Below are positions 25,730-34,237 of a stretch of DNA of 64,000 bases, piece after piece. The notes beneath the pieces are model-generated. The model was not told the DNA's origin, made no database searches, and was given only the letters and a program-made list of their open reading frames with translations. Both the position numbers and the translations under genes were made by a program. The DNA lies in contig JAEWJM010000029.1 of NCBI GenBank assembly GCA_023386585.1, positions 1-64,000 of the forward strand, in the 5' to 3' direction. Source of the stretch: Bacteroidota bacterium (lineage in GTDB: Bacteria; Bacteroidota; Bacteroidia; Flavobacteriales; Flavobacteriaceae). Numbering within the stretch: the stretch's first letter is position 1; each line of letters opens with the position of its first letter.

Positions 25730-27406
25730 TTATTCCTTGACAAACTTTGCAGTTGCATTTGCCGCTTTCAACAAATACAGGCCGGTGGGAAAGCTGCTGA
25801 CATCGATTGTGTTGCCTGTTAAAGCGCCGGAGTACATTTTGCGACCGGTTACGTCATAGATTTCGATGATCGCGCCGTTCATTTCCGATGAAAAAGTAAC
25901 ATTCAGCACTTCTTTGGCCGGAACCGGATATATTGCCCATTTTTTGACACTCTGATTCGGTGTTGACAGTGATGAAAAGTCAAATACCGCTGTTACCGGC
26001 AAATGGTTGGAAGTCGTATAGCCATAGTCGCTGATTGCCTGCAAAACTTCGACGTCCTGAGCAGAATTTAAGTAGTTCGCGGTCAACTCATCCGAAATAA
26101 TGATGTTCTCAATCAGCGGATGCGTCCCGAAATCGGTGTTGACATCAATGATATCGGTTGTAACGCCGGTATAACTTGCCGGGTCATCCATAAAATTCTT
26201 ATACGGCGAATCGCTGCATCCACAGAAATTACTGGTCGTACCCACAAGATAATCGTTGTAATCGCCAATAAGGATCAGATTTTTTGTATTGTAGTCCGAA
26301 CCGTCCAGAATTTCCTTCAATGCTTCGGAACCGCCTAACCTTCGTGTGTAGCTGGCAGGATTTCCGTCTTCTGCCTTCGCGTGAATGTTGACCAATGACA
26401 CAGGCAAAAGCGTACTTCCCGCGATGAAGTTCACGTTGTAAACGGAAGGATACCTTCCACTCGACCAATTGTAGTAGTACGAATTTCCCTCAGCCGCATT
26501 TCCGGAGCTTAATTCATACGCGCTCACGAACTGCACCTTCGATTTTTTATATATGATTCCCTGCCTTTGAGTGCAATCGCCTGTGCTCGTTGGCACGATG
26601 GCTCCGCCCCAAACGTCGCTTCCGAGCAACGTTACAATCGATTCAATAGTAGGATTGGATATGGTATTCGAGACTTCCTGCAGAGCATAAACATCCGAAT
26701 CCATCATGACCATTGCCGTAACAACATTATTAAGCTGCAACTCTTCATCGTCGGGCCCAAATGCACTACATCCCAACCACTCGGTATTCCAATTCGTGAT
26801 TTTAAAAACACCGTCAGAACCCGCGCCGGTTCCCTGCGGCACACCGGTAACTTTCACATTTTTTATCTCCCATGTGGCGCTTTCGGTGGCGCTGCTCATA
26901 TAACGGAACGCGATTCGGCTCGTTTCAGACCGTGCGGCTTCAGGAATGACGATGCTTCCGGACGACACAAATTGCCACGCCGCATCGAGAGTTTGATTTA
27001 CACCGCTTAGTTCAATCCACGTAGTAGTTGCCGGATCCCCTGTATAATTAGCAGATGCGAAGACTTTGTACCAACCTGCGGCAACCCCAACGTTCATAAC
27101 TGCTGCATTTCCGCGAGTGTGGTCAAATGTAAGCTGGACATCATCCATTGTCGATAGGTTAAGCAGTGGACTGATCAGCCAGTCTTCGTTTTCCTGGCTT
27201 TGTCCCGCCGAATAGCCGCCGCACACTGCACCGTAGGCCGGCGTGTAATACCAATTTTGCACACCGGTAACATTGGCCGTCGAAAACATCGAAAAGCTTT
27301 GTGCGTTCTGCAATGACTGATTTAGTATTGTGGTCTGTGCTTGTAACTCGCTGAAAAAACAAACGAAAAGCAGGAAGATGCTACGGAATTGTAAAAATTT
27401 ACGCAT
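25730..27406 (-). CDS. Secreted endonuclease/exonuclease/phosphatase-family protein with T9SS sorting domain
   Basis: 558 residues. A signal peptide (FLQFRSIFLLFVCFFSELQAQ) is followed by a choice-of-anchor J-like domain (residues about 25-185, NEDWLISPLLNLSTMDDVQLTFDHTRG). Next comes an EEP fold with metal-site motifs FKITNWNTEWLG, YALQEVSN, HAKAEDG, LIGDYNDY and TSNHLPVTAVF. The C-terminus is a type A sorting domain (KKWAIYPVPAKEVLNV...GLYLLKAANATAKFVKE). Probably an exported nuclease or phosphodiesterase that attacks extracellular DNA or another phosphodiester; substrate not determined. Single-gene unit. Confidence 0.85.
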   Translation of the reverse strand: MRKFLQFRSIFLLFVCFFSELQAQTTILNQSLQNAQSFSMFSTANVTGVQNWYYTPAYGAVCGGYSAGQSQENEDWLISPLLNLSTMDDVQLTFDHTRGNAAVMNVGVAAGWYKVFASANYTGDPATTTWIELSGVNQTLDAAWQFVSSGSIVIPEAARSETSRIAFRYMSSATESATWEIKNVKVTGVPQGTGAGSDGVFKITNWNTEWLGCSAFGPDDEELQLNNVVTAMVMMDSDVYALQEVSNTISNPTIESIVTLLGSDVWGGAIVPTSTGDCTQRQGIIYKKSKVQFVSAYELSSGNAAEGNSYYYNWSSGRYPSVYNVNFIAGSTLLPVSLVNIHAKAEDGNPASYTRRLGGSEALKEILDGSDYNTKNLILIGDYNDYLVGTTSNFCGCSDSPYKNFMDDPASYTGVTTDIIDVNTDFGTHPLIENIIISDELTANYLNSAQDVEVLQAISDYGYTTSNHLPVTAVFDFSSLSTPNQSVKKWAIYPVPAKEVLNVTFSSEMNGAIIEIYDVTGRKMYSGALTGNTIDVSSFPTGLYLLKAANATAKFVKE

Positions 27407-27500
27407 TATGTTGGGATTGGGCGGTTTGCGGACAAACTTACAAAAAGGCGCAGGAAATCGATGGTGTTGGGCAAGTTTTCATTGCTATCCGTACTTAGGA

Positions 27501-27570
27501 GGTAATGGGTGTTGGGTGTTGGTGGTTGGTAGATGGTGGGCTGGTATTTGGTGGCTGGTCAGTTAGTTTG
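27501..27570 (+). repeat. Heptanucleotide tract, G/T-rich (10 units)
   Basis: Ten consecutive degenerate 7-mers (GGTAATG, GGTGTTG, GGTGTTG, GTGGTTG, GTAGATG, GTGGGCT, GGTATTT, GGTGGCT, GGTCAGT, TAGTTTG) between the nuclease-like gene and the hydrolase gene. Confidence 0.7.
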
Positions 27571-27606
27571 GAGATTTTTGTACATTGACGCAAAGCAATA
27601 AATATT

Positions 27607-28374
27607 ATGGCGGACGATAAATACCAATTGAACCAGCTCGCGATCAGGCACAGTAGCCGATTTCCAGGCAGGCCGACAATTGTTTTTTTGCACGACTCAT
27701 TAGGTTCGATTGAGCTATGGCGTGATTTTCCGGAGAAGTTGTGTACTGCAACCGGCTGCAACGCGCTGATCTATGACAGGCACGGCTACGGAAAATCGGG
27801 GCCGCTAATCCATACGCCAAGGGAAAGCAATTATATGGAAGTCGAAGCCGACATTCTCGCCGAAATCATTCTGGAGTACAAGCTTTCTCAGGTTGTTTTG
27901 TTCGGTCACAGCGATGGCGGAACCATTGCGCTGCTTGCGGCGGCAAAACATCCGGAACTGGTTGCCGCAGTCATCACCGAAGGCGCGCACATTTTTGTTG
28001 AAAACGAAACGCTGCAGGGAATTCGCCAGGCAATTGATCAGTACAAATCAACCGGCCTGAAATCAAAGCTCGAAAAATACCATGGGACGAATACCGACGA
28101 AATGTTCAACGCGTGGGCGCAGACATGGACAGCCGATTTCTTCCGCAACTGGAACATTGAAAAGTTCCTGCCGCTCGTTACATGCCCGACGCTGGTAATT
28201 CAAGGCGAGCAGGATGAATTCGGAACCACCAAACAGGTTTCCGGAATTGCAAACGGCATTTCTGGCAAAGCGGAAACTTTTTTGGTTCCGAACGCGAAAC
28301 ACACGCCACATAAGGAAACCGGCCAAGTTGTGATTGAAAAATGCGCCGACTTCATAAAAGCGATTTTTGGTTGA
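27607..28374 (+). CDS. Alpha/beta hydrolase
   Basis: 255 residues with a complete alpha/beta-hydrolase frame: oxyanion region VFLHDSLGSIELW, nucleophile elbow FGHSDGGTIAL (Ser near residue 100), acid in VIQGEQDEFGTT and catalytic His in PNAKHTPHKETG. No signal peptide, so it is cytoplasmic. Similar proteins are annotated as hydrolases or esterases of unknown substrate. It has its own upstream region and no close operon partner. Confidence 0.88.
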   Translation: MADDKYQLNQLAIRHSSRFPGRPTIVFLHDSLGSIELWRDFPEKLCTATGCNALIYDRHGYGKSGPLIHTPRESNYMEVEADILAEIILEYKLSQVVLFGHSDGGTIALLAAAKHPELVAAVITEGAHIFVENETLQGIRQAIDQYKSTGLKSKLEKYHGTNTDEMFNAWAQTWTADFFRNWNIEKFLPLVTCPTLVIQGEQDEFGTTKQVSGIANGISGKAETFLVPNAKHTPHKETGQVVIEKCADFIKAIFG

Positions 28375-28379
28375 TTTTA

Positions 28380-28387
28380 TAACTTTG
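28380..28387 (+). promoter_or_regulatory. -7 promoter box
   Basis: TAACTTTG, 20 bases before the ATG at 28408. Confidence 0.5.
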
Positions 28388-28407
28388 TATACAAGAATTT
28401 GAAGCCA

Positions 28408-28815
28408 ATGAAATTCAATTACAACCAGAAAATGCAGACCAGGCTTTTGATATTATCAATATTGTACCTGCTGATCGGTATTGTTGGTTACGTCTTTACC
28501 AGCGTGAACCTTGGCGCTTTTATCGGAATCGGAATCCTCTACCTTATTACTTTCCTGATACAGAACAGGCGGCCTTATGTTGAAATTACTGATGAACAAG
28601 TGATAGTCGGATCGCTTGCGCGCAAGAAAATATCTTTCAACGAGGTTAAGGAATTTAAATATTTTGCAGGCGACTACATCATTAAGAGCCACAGCGGTAA
28701 AGAACTCACTATCGATACCAACGTGGTGGACAAGAAAAACCTGCCCGAACTCGAAAGGCTTCTGAAGCAAAAGCTGGGTGAAATTAATAAAATTAAGCCT
28801 GCAGTGGTGGAGTGA
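28408..28815 (+). CDS. Small membrane protein, PH-domain-like
   Basis: 135 residues from the ATG at 28408 (MKFNYNQKMQTRLL). Two adjacent membrane helices (LLILSILYLLIGIVGYVFTSV and LGAFIGIGILYLITFLI) are followed by a soluble beta-rich tail (YVEITDEQVIVGSLARKKISFNEVKEFKYFAGDYIIKS) resembling bacterial PH-like domains. No catalytic motif. Function unknown. It is followed by a repeat-filled gene-free stretch. Confidence 0.75.
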   Translation: MKFNYNQKMQTRLLILSILYLLIGIVGYVFTSVNLGAFIGIGILYLITFLIQNRRPYVEITDEQVIVGSLARKKISFNEVKEFKYFAGDYIIKSHSGKELTIDTNVVDKKNLPELERLLKQKLGEINKIKPAVVE

Positions 28816-28829
28816 AAAAAAAGTAAAAG

Positions 28830-29610
28830 TTTCTTCTACTTTAGCTAGGCTGAATCTTCAGTTCGGAATAATCTGCCAAATGACGGGCTGTTGACCGAAC
28901 TTCGATTTGTCTGCTAACAAACCGACGTCAGGAGGTTCAGCGATCACCACTAACAAATAAATTTGTAGTGAGCTAAAGTAGCAAAAGAGCGTAGCGGGCT
29001 TTTTCTTCACTTGATTTTCTATGCCTTGACGGTATCACGACAACCAAGGCGCTCGCCAAGCCTTTCTTCTTCTTTTGTCTGCTAACAAAAGAAGCAAAAA
29101 TAGCTTAGCGGCCTTTTTCCTCACTTGATTTTCTAAGCTTTGCCGCGGTCACGCCAGCCAAGCCGCTCGCCTTGCAGGCTCGCTTTTGCGGCTGCCTGTT
29201 TATTGAAAAGTTCATGATAATGCATGCGCGACTGCAGCTTAAAAATCTACGTGATGAAAAAGAATGCCGCGAGGACGGTCGCGAAACTGTCTCGGTCTTT
29301 GAAGGAGCACAGCTACCGCTTAGAAGCAACTACCTTCAACGGCGGTTGCAGCTCCGTCATCATATGTTTCGCGTAGAAAAACAAGGAAGGATTTGCGCCT
29401 TGGGCGAAGGAGAGCGATCCACGAGACGAGCCATCCGGCAGGCAAGGCACGAGAAGGAGAAAAAATTAAAGGATTGCAGCAACAGGACCAGCCTTGGCGA
29501 ACGGCTTGGGTCGCGACGGCGGAAATCCTGACGTAGTTTTTAAGCGGAAGATATGGAGACTTGATTTTTTTGTTACTTTTTGCATCAAGGCAAAAAGTAA
29601 AATTATTTCT
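28830..29610 (+). repeat. Composite intergenic repeat, copy 1 (modules F-A-E-B-C)
   Basis: Gene-free. In order: module F near 28895-28945, a truncated module A near 28983-29060, a hairpin (CTTCTTTTGT with ACAAAAGAAG, 29069-29094), module A near 29095-29290, module E near 29302-29350, module B near 29356-29446, module C near 29495-29570, and a terminal hairpin at 29573-29600 with 11-bp arms. Related modules recur at 33.2-34.7, 39.5-40.4, 47.6-47.9, 52.0-52.4 and 57.9-58.5 kb. Short open frames inside are not conserved through their length between copies. Confidence 0.8.
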
Positions 29611-29895
29611 ACTTTGCCTGCTCGCAAAGTAGCAAAAGAGCTTTAGCGGCCTTTTTCCTCACTTGATTTTCTAAACTTTGCCGCTATCACGCCAGCCAAG
29701 CCGCTCGCCTTGCAGGCTTGCTTTTGCGCCTGGCTGTTTATTGGAAAACTTCGTGATTACCAATGTGCGACTGCAGCTTAAAAATCTACGTGATGAAAAA
29801 GAATGCCGCGAGGACGGTCGCGAGACTGTCTCGGTCTTTGAAGGAGCACAGCTACCGCTTAGAAGCAACTACCTTCAACGGCGGTTGCAGCTTTG
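29611..29895 (+). repeat. Composite intergenic repeat, copy 2 (modules A-E)
   Basis: A second module A (near 29630-29835) and module E (near 29838-29895), directly following copy 1 in the same orientation and leading into a heptanucleotide tract. Modules B and C are absent. The whole 28816-30082 stretch has no supportable gene. Confidence 0.75.
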
Positions 29896-29979
29896 GCTTT
29901 GAACCCTGAACCTTGCGCCCTGAGCCTTGTGCCTTGAGCTTTTGGCCTACAGCCTATAGCCTAGAGCCTACGGCTTTGC
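29896..29979 (+). repeat. Heptanucleotide tract, GCCTTGA-like (12 units)
   Basis: Twelve uninterrupted 7-mers: GCTTTGA, ACCCTGA, ACCTTGC, GCCCTGA, GCCTTGT, GCCTTGA, GCTTTTG, GCCTACA, GCCTATA, GCCTAGA, GCCTACG, GCTTTGC. Confidence 0.8.
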
Positions 29980-30082
29980 AGGCTCGACTTTTGCGCCTGG
30001 CTGTTTCCTGGCGGCAGTGCCTGCTTCGTCGTAATATTTTGAATTTTTTTTTCATTATTTGTCATTCGGATCGAAACTTTTT

Positions 30083-30101
30083 TAACTTTGTAACGCAAAG
30101 T
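30083..30101 (+). promoter_or_regulatory. -7 promoter box overlapped by a perfect dyad (candidate operator)
   Basis: TAACTTTG fits TAnnTTTG, and its ACTTTG half starts a perfect inverted repeat ACTTTG-N5-CAAAGT (30085-30101), seven bases before the ATG at 30109. A repressor bound here would cover the promoter. The second gene of the operon encodes a winged-helix protein, the natural candidate. Confidence 0.55.
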
Positions 30102-30108
30102 ACATTGT

Positions 30109-30726
30109 ATGAAATCAAAAGAGGAATACAGCGACGACCTGACTGAGATCCGTTCGATGATGCAGCGGTCGACACGATTTTTATCACTCGCGGGCTGGTC
30201 GGGAGTTTTAGCCGGCGTTTACGCGCTTTCCGGTGCCTGGCTCGCCTACAAAAACGGATTGTTCAAACATCAGGATGACGTAGTTCTTGTTCAGGCTGCT
30301 GCCAATGAAGACATGAACCTTCTGTTGATCGGTTTGGCTGTCTTGTTTCTTGCCGTGGCGACCGCCGTGGTGATGGCCAGCAGGAAATCGGCACTACGCG
30401 GAGAAAAACTCTGGAACCAAGCTGCAAGAAGGCTCGCAATCAACATGGCAATTCCCTTAGCAACGGGCGGAGTTTTTTGCGCAATCCTTTACATGCAAGC
30501 AATTTATTGGCTGATCCTGCCTTCGATGCTGATCTTTTACGGACTCACGTTGCTCAACGCAAGCAAATTCACCTTCGAGGAAATTCGCTACCTCGGAATC
30601 ATTGAAATTTTTCTCGGGCTGGCAGCCGCCTGGTTCGCCGATCTTGGCCTGCTGCTCTGGGCAATCGGTTTTGGAATCATGCATATCATTTACGGGTTTT
30701 ACCTTCACCAGCGCTACGAAAAGTGA
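30109..30726 (+). CDS. Integral membrane protein co-transcribed with a wHTH regulator
   Basis: 205 residues. A short cytoplasmic N-terminus (MKSKEEYSDDLTEIRSMMQRSTRFLSLAGWSGVLAGVYAL) is followed by about six membrane helices arranged in pairs. No enzymatic motif is visible. The GTG of the regulator overlaps its 3' end (AAGTGA), so the pair is translationally coupled. I recall such membrane protein / small wHTH pairs in Bacteroidota, but not a proven function. The membrane protein may set the activity of the regulator or be its target. Confidence 0.8.
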   Translation: MKSKEEYSDDLTEIRSMMQRSTRFLSLAGWSGVLAGVYALSGAWLAYKNGLFKHQDDVVLVQAAANEDMNLLLIGLAVLFLAVATAVVMASRKSALRGEKLWNQAARRLAINMAIPLATGGVFCAILYMQAIYWLILPSMLIFYGLTLLNASKFTFEEIRYLGIIEIFLGLAAAWFADLGLLLWAIGFGIMHIIYGFYLHQRYEK

Positions 30727-31022
30727 AAACGTTGATAAACGGATTGAACAAAGCCTTTGACAGTCGGGTGCGCCTCGGGATCATGTCAGCACTCGCTGTG
30801 AACGACACGGTTGATTTCAATGCCTTGAAAGAATACCTTGATGTCACCGACGGCAATCTTGCAAGCCATTTGAAAGCCTTGGAAAAAGAAACGTTCATCG
30901 AATCGAAAAAGTCATTTGTCGGACGAAAGCCCAATACGAAATATACAATGACAACAATCGGAAAAGCCGCATTTGAAGCGCATATCGATGCACTTGAAAA
31001 ACTGATCCGCTCACAGAAATAA
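30723..31022 (+). CDS. Winged-helix transcriptional regulator (HTH_34-like)
   Basis: 99 residues, GTG start overlapping the previous stop. A single winged-helix domain with LNKAFDSRVRLGIMSALAV, recognition helix region DVTDGNLASHLKALEKETFIE and wing KKSFVGRKPNTKYTMT. This matches the small one-domain MarR/ArsR-like family (PF13601 type). Likely autoregulates through the ACTTTG-N5-CAAAGT dyad in front of the operon; that link is inferred. Confidence 0.85.
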   Translation: MKTLINGLNKAFDSRVRLGIMSALAVNDTVDFNALKEYLDVTDGNLASHLKALEKETFIESKKSFVGRKPNTKYTMTTIGKAAFEAHIDALEKLIRSQK

Positions 31023-31037
31023 TTTTTTTCTTAATCC

Positions 31038-31054
31038 ACTTTGAATTTCAAACT
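31038..31054. promoter_or_regulatory. Second candidate operator, same half-site spacing
   Basis: ACTTTG-N5-CAAACT, one mismatch from the perfect dyad at 30085-30101 and with the same 5-base spacer, between the regulator stop and the next membrane-protein gene. Confidence 0.4.
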
Positions 31055-31087
31055 ACTTTCATATAATTAATAAAATTTAATATCTAA

Positions 31088-31429
31088 ATGATGGCACAAC
31101 AAATAAATCAGACAATGAAAAAAATTCACGGAGCTCCCGCGGGAATCCGCATGCTTCAAGGTGGAGGAATCGCGCTGATCGTTATTTCGGCCTTCATCCT
31201 TGCGGAAAATAATCCAAAACCGGAATGGGGACAATACTGGATGATCAAGCCCTTGCTCGTTACTCCGCTTGCCGGCGCGATGGGTGGACTCTTCTATTTT
31301 TGGATGGATCATCTGCGCTGCCAGGGCGGATGGAAAACAATTATGGCTTACGTCATTAGCTTTCTCGGCTATTTGATTGGCTTGTGGCTTGGAATAGTAC
31401 TTGGCCTTAACGGAACGCTCTGGAATTAA
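31088..31429 (+). CDS. Small membrane protein of unknown function
   Basis: 113 residues; ATGs at 31088 and 31091 are adjacent and both possible. Three membrane helices are visible (GGIALIVISAFILAE, KPLLVTPLAGAMGGLFYFWM, TIMAYVISFLGYLIGLWLGIVLGL). No signature motif; resembles small potassium-transporter-like hypothetical proteins of Bacteroidota. It follows the wHTH gene by 65 bp with a related dyad in the gap, suggesting common control. Confidence 0.75.
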   Translation: MMAQQINQTMKKIHGAPAGIRMLQGGGIALIVISAFILAENNPKPEWGQYWMIKPLLVTPLAGAMGGLFYFWMDHLRCQGGWKTIMAYVISFLGYLIGLWLGIVLGLNGTLWN

Positions 31430-31480
31430 CCCGAATAAAAAGCACGTGGCCGCGTTAGATATGTGCGCGATTAAAATATC

Positions 31481-32245
31481 ATGGACTATTTTGTAAACCA
31501 CGATTCAATTGTCAGGCAGATCTGGGGAAAGTCGGATACGATCCTGTTCATTTTTGCGGGAGCGGCAGCCGAATTCGCCCTAAACAAAGCCGTGGACTGG
31601 CTGTATTTCACAGGACGGCTTCCGGCAGATCCGCTTGGCCGCTTATTTTCGACAGTTTCGTATGCCCGAAAGATCGTCTTTTCTCCAAATGACGATGCGC
31701 TGCGTGCAATTGACTCGATTTCAGCAATTCATTCGGCTGTCGAGGCGAAACGTGGCGGGAAGATTCCCGATTGGGCCTACCGCGACGTACTTTTCATGCT
31801 TATTGATTATTCGGTTCGTGCTTTTGAACTACTCGAGCGCCGACTCACCGACGAGGAGAAACAAGATGTTTTTGACGTGTTTTACCGCGTTGGCAATCGG
31901 ATGCAACTGGTCGGACTTCCGGAAAACTATCGGGAATATGAAGTGATGCGGAAGAGCCACCTCCAATCCGATATGGCGCACAGCTCATTTACAACAGATC
32001 TCTTTACTCAATATCGAAAGCATCTTGGCGCCATCCGCTATCGGATTCTACTTGAATCGCAGATTCTTGTGGTTCCGGAACAAGTGCGAAAGCTGCTGCA
32101 ATTCAGAAACGAATCACTACTCGGTCCGCTGTTGGCGATTTATAAAGTCGCCCGCACCATCCGCCTCGACTCATTGTTGAAAGAGTTGATTTTACCGAAC
32201 GCCTACAAGCAGCAGATCAGGGCGCTTGATGTTGACACTACCTGA
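31481..32245 (+). CDS. Oxygenase MpaB family (DUF2236) protein
   Basis: 254 residues. The N-terminal SIVRQIWGKSDTILFIFAGAAAEFALNKAV region and the RLPADPLGRLFSTVSYARKIVF block fit the DUF2236 / MpaB-latex-clearing-protein fold, which binds heme in studied members. Conserved helices continue with LIDYSVRAFELLERRLTDEEKQ and YRVGNRMQLVGLPENY. Enzyme activity is unproven for most members. It converges with the methyltransferase gene and overlaps it by 8 bp. Confidence 0.78.
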   Translation: MDYFVNHDSIVRQIWGKSDTILFIFAGAAAEFALNKAVDWLYFTGRLPADPLGRLFSTVSYARKIVFSPNDDALRAIDSISAIHSAVEAKRGGKIPDWAYRDVLFMLIDYSVRAFELLERRLTDEEKQDVFDVFYRVGNRMQLVGLPENYREYEVMRKSHLQSDMAHSSFTTDLFTQYRKHLGAIRYRILLESQILVVPEQVRKLLQFRNESLLGPLLAIYKVARTIRLDSLLKELILPNAYKQQIRALDVDTT

Positions 32246-33044
32246 TATTTACCGTGACGAGCAGGTAAGTCGCGGGAATCACCATGTGGTTTTGATTGCC
32301 GGTGTTGCAACGTTCAAAAAGCGCTTCCAACTCCGACTCGAGATCAGCTGACTTGCCTTCTTTTTCGGCGGCTTCAAAAGCATTCATTGTCGGCCCATAA
32401 AACGTTTTAAACCTCCGAACGAATTCCGATGGAGGAAAATCAGCCTCAAACGTGAATGTTGCCCGTTCGAACGAAATGTCTTCTTTGGGAATTCCCGCAG
32501 CAGTAAACCGCTCGATGACTTTTTCCTCGATGCCCCACAACATCGGACTGATAAATCCTTCCGGCGGCGACGGAGTGTAAGCTGAGCTGATCTTGAGAAG
32601 TTGCGCTGCCACAGTCGGGTCGCCGGGAATCCAGTTGCCCATTACAACCCGGCCGCCTTTGCGGGTCACACGGACCATTTCGCGAGCCACATCGTCTGGG
32701 CGCGGAGCAAACATCGCCCCGAAAATGCTCATCGAAATGTCGAAAGTTTCATCGGCAATTCCGGCAAGGTCCATTGCATCGCCTTCCCTGAATTCGCAAT
32801 TTTCCATTCCTTCGGCGCGCTTTTTCGCCGCATTCACCAAGTTTGATGAGATGTCAATTCCCAACACATTTGCGCCAAGCCTGGCGGATGGAATTGCGGT
32901 AGTACCGTCTCCACAGCCGAGGTCGAGCACTTTCATTCCCACTTTGATTCCCAGCTTTTTTACGAGGGCCGCGCCACTGTTGCGCATCGTTTCGGCAATC
33001 TGCGTGAAGTCGCCTTTCTCCCACAACGCTTTGTTCTGATTCAT
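32238..33044 (-). CDS. Class I SAM-dependent methyltransferase
   Basis: 268 residues from the ATG at 33044 (MNQNKALWEKGDFTQIAETM). Motif I KVLDLGCGDGTTA near residue 45, acidic motif II VLGIDISSNLV, and motif post-I GDAMDLAGIADETFDISMSIFGAMFAPRP identify the UbiE/COQ5-like small-molecule type. Substrate not predictable. Overlaps convergently with the DUF2236 gene. Confidence 0.88.
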   Translation of the reverse strand: MNQNKALWEKGDFTQIAETMRNSGAALVKKLGIKVGMKVLDLGCGDGTTAIPSARLGANVLGIDISSNLVNAAKKRAEGMENCEFREGDAMDLAGIADETFDISMSIFGAMFAPRPDDVAREMVRVTRKGGRVVMGNWIPGDPTVAAQLLKISSAYTPSPPEGFISPMLWGIEEKVIERFTAAGIPKEDISFERATFTFEADFPPSEFVRRFKTFYGPTMNAFEAAEKEGKSADLESELEALFERCNTGNQNHMVIPATYLLVTVNIR

Positions 33045-33224
33045 AATTATTAATTTAATCAATTAAAGGTAAGCATGTTACACTTACGGTTTATTGATAA
33101 TTGCAATAAAATCGGTACATAAACATCCAAAGAGGATTTTCCAATAATCAACTTCAACGAATTCGCTTTGCATTGATAGGCAAGTGTTACAAAACAAGTC
33201 AGATTTTTGATGGGTACTTTACTT

Positions 33225-33974
33225 CGGCTTACCGCTACCGCGCAGTATATTTGCCGCGGTGACGCCAGCCAGGGCGCTCGCCTTGCAGTCACGACTTTTG
33301 CGGCTGGCTGATGCTCATTAATACCTTTTTTCTTCTTCTTTTGTCTGCTAACAAAAGAAGCAAAAATAGCTTAGCGGCCTTTTTCCTCACTTGATTTTCT
33401 AAGCTTTGCCGCAGTCACGCCAGCCAAGCCGCTCGCCCTGGCGGGCTCGACTTTTGCGGCTGCCTGTTTATTGGAAAGTTCATGATAATGCATGCGCGAC
33501 TGAAGCTTGAAAATCTACGTGATGAAAAAGAATGCCGCGAGGACGGAACCGAGAATGTTTGAAAAACAAGGCTTTGGGCTTTAAGCTTTCGGCCTTGAGC
33601 ATGGAACCTTGCGCCCCGAGCCTTGGGCCCTGAGCTTTAAAGGAACACAGCTACTGCGTAGAAATAACGACCATCAACGGCGTGGCAGCTTTGGCATCAT
33701 ATATTTCGCGTAGAAAAACAAGGAAGGATTTGCGCCTTGGGCGAAGGAGAGCGATCCACGAGACGAGCCATCCGGCAGGCAAGAGTTGTAACAATGCAGC
33801 AAAGTTCCTACCGTTTCAAAGTTTGGTCAACCTTGGCGAGCGGCTTGGGTCGCGAGGGAAGAAATCCCGACGTAGTTTTTAAGCGGAAGATATGCAGCCT
33901 TGATCTTTTTGTTACTTTTTGCATCAAGGCAAAAAGTAAAATTATTTCTACTTTGCCTGCTCGCAAACCGAACT
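33225..33974 (+). repeat. Composite intergenic repeat, copy 3 (A variant, A, heptamers, E, B, C)
   Basis: A divergent module A near 33225-33325, hairpin at 33335-33360 (CTTCTTTTGT with ACAAAAGAAG), module A near 33360-33545, ten heptanucleotide units at 33571-33640 (GCTTTGG, GCTTTAA, GCTTTCG, GCCTTGA...), module E near 33640-33690, module B near 33694-33785, module C near 33833-33905 and the terminal hairpin 33912-33939. It sits between divergent genes, so it is not simply a terminator. The flanking 33045-33224 has nothing else recognisable. Confidence 0.8.
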
Positions 33975-34237
33975 TGTGAGGTTCAGCGAACACCGCTAAC
34001 AAATAAAAGTGCGGTGAGCTAAAGTAGCAAAAGAGCTTTAGCGGCCTTTTTCCTCACTTGATTTTCTAAGCTTTGCCACTATCACGCCAGCCAAGCCGCT
34101 CGCCCTGGCGGGCTCGACTTTTACGGCTGCCTGTTTATTGGAAAGTTCGTGATAATGCATGCGCGACTGAAGCTTGAAAATCTACGTGATGAAAAAGAAT
34201 GCCGCGAGGACGGAACCGATAGTGTTTGAAAAACAAG
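33975..34237 (+). repeat. Composite intergenic repeat, copy 4 (modules F-A)
   Basis: A short module F (GAGGTTCAGCG, then a CACCGC / GCGGTG hairpin) and a module A near 34015-34220, same orientation as copy 3, leading into the higher-order array. Confidence 0.75.

Noticed and set aside
29105..29329. Short open frame ending AAKLRKSSEEKGR inside module A, with similar frames at 29671-29868, 39778-40011 and 58014-58244
   Set aside because: The shared peptide is explained by the shared DNA. Copies change frame relative to each other (the 29671 copy ends differently), the 33-kb copies carry length changes that break it, and there is no ribosome binding site or synonymous bias. Treated as part of a non-coding repeat.
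33682..33882. Open frame with KTRKDLRLGRRRAIHETSH in module B, and a related frame on the minus strand at 47734-47949
   Set aside because: Both come from module B of the dispersed repeat; other frames and the opposite strand are equally open there, so it is not evidence for a protein.
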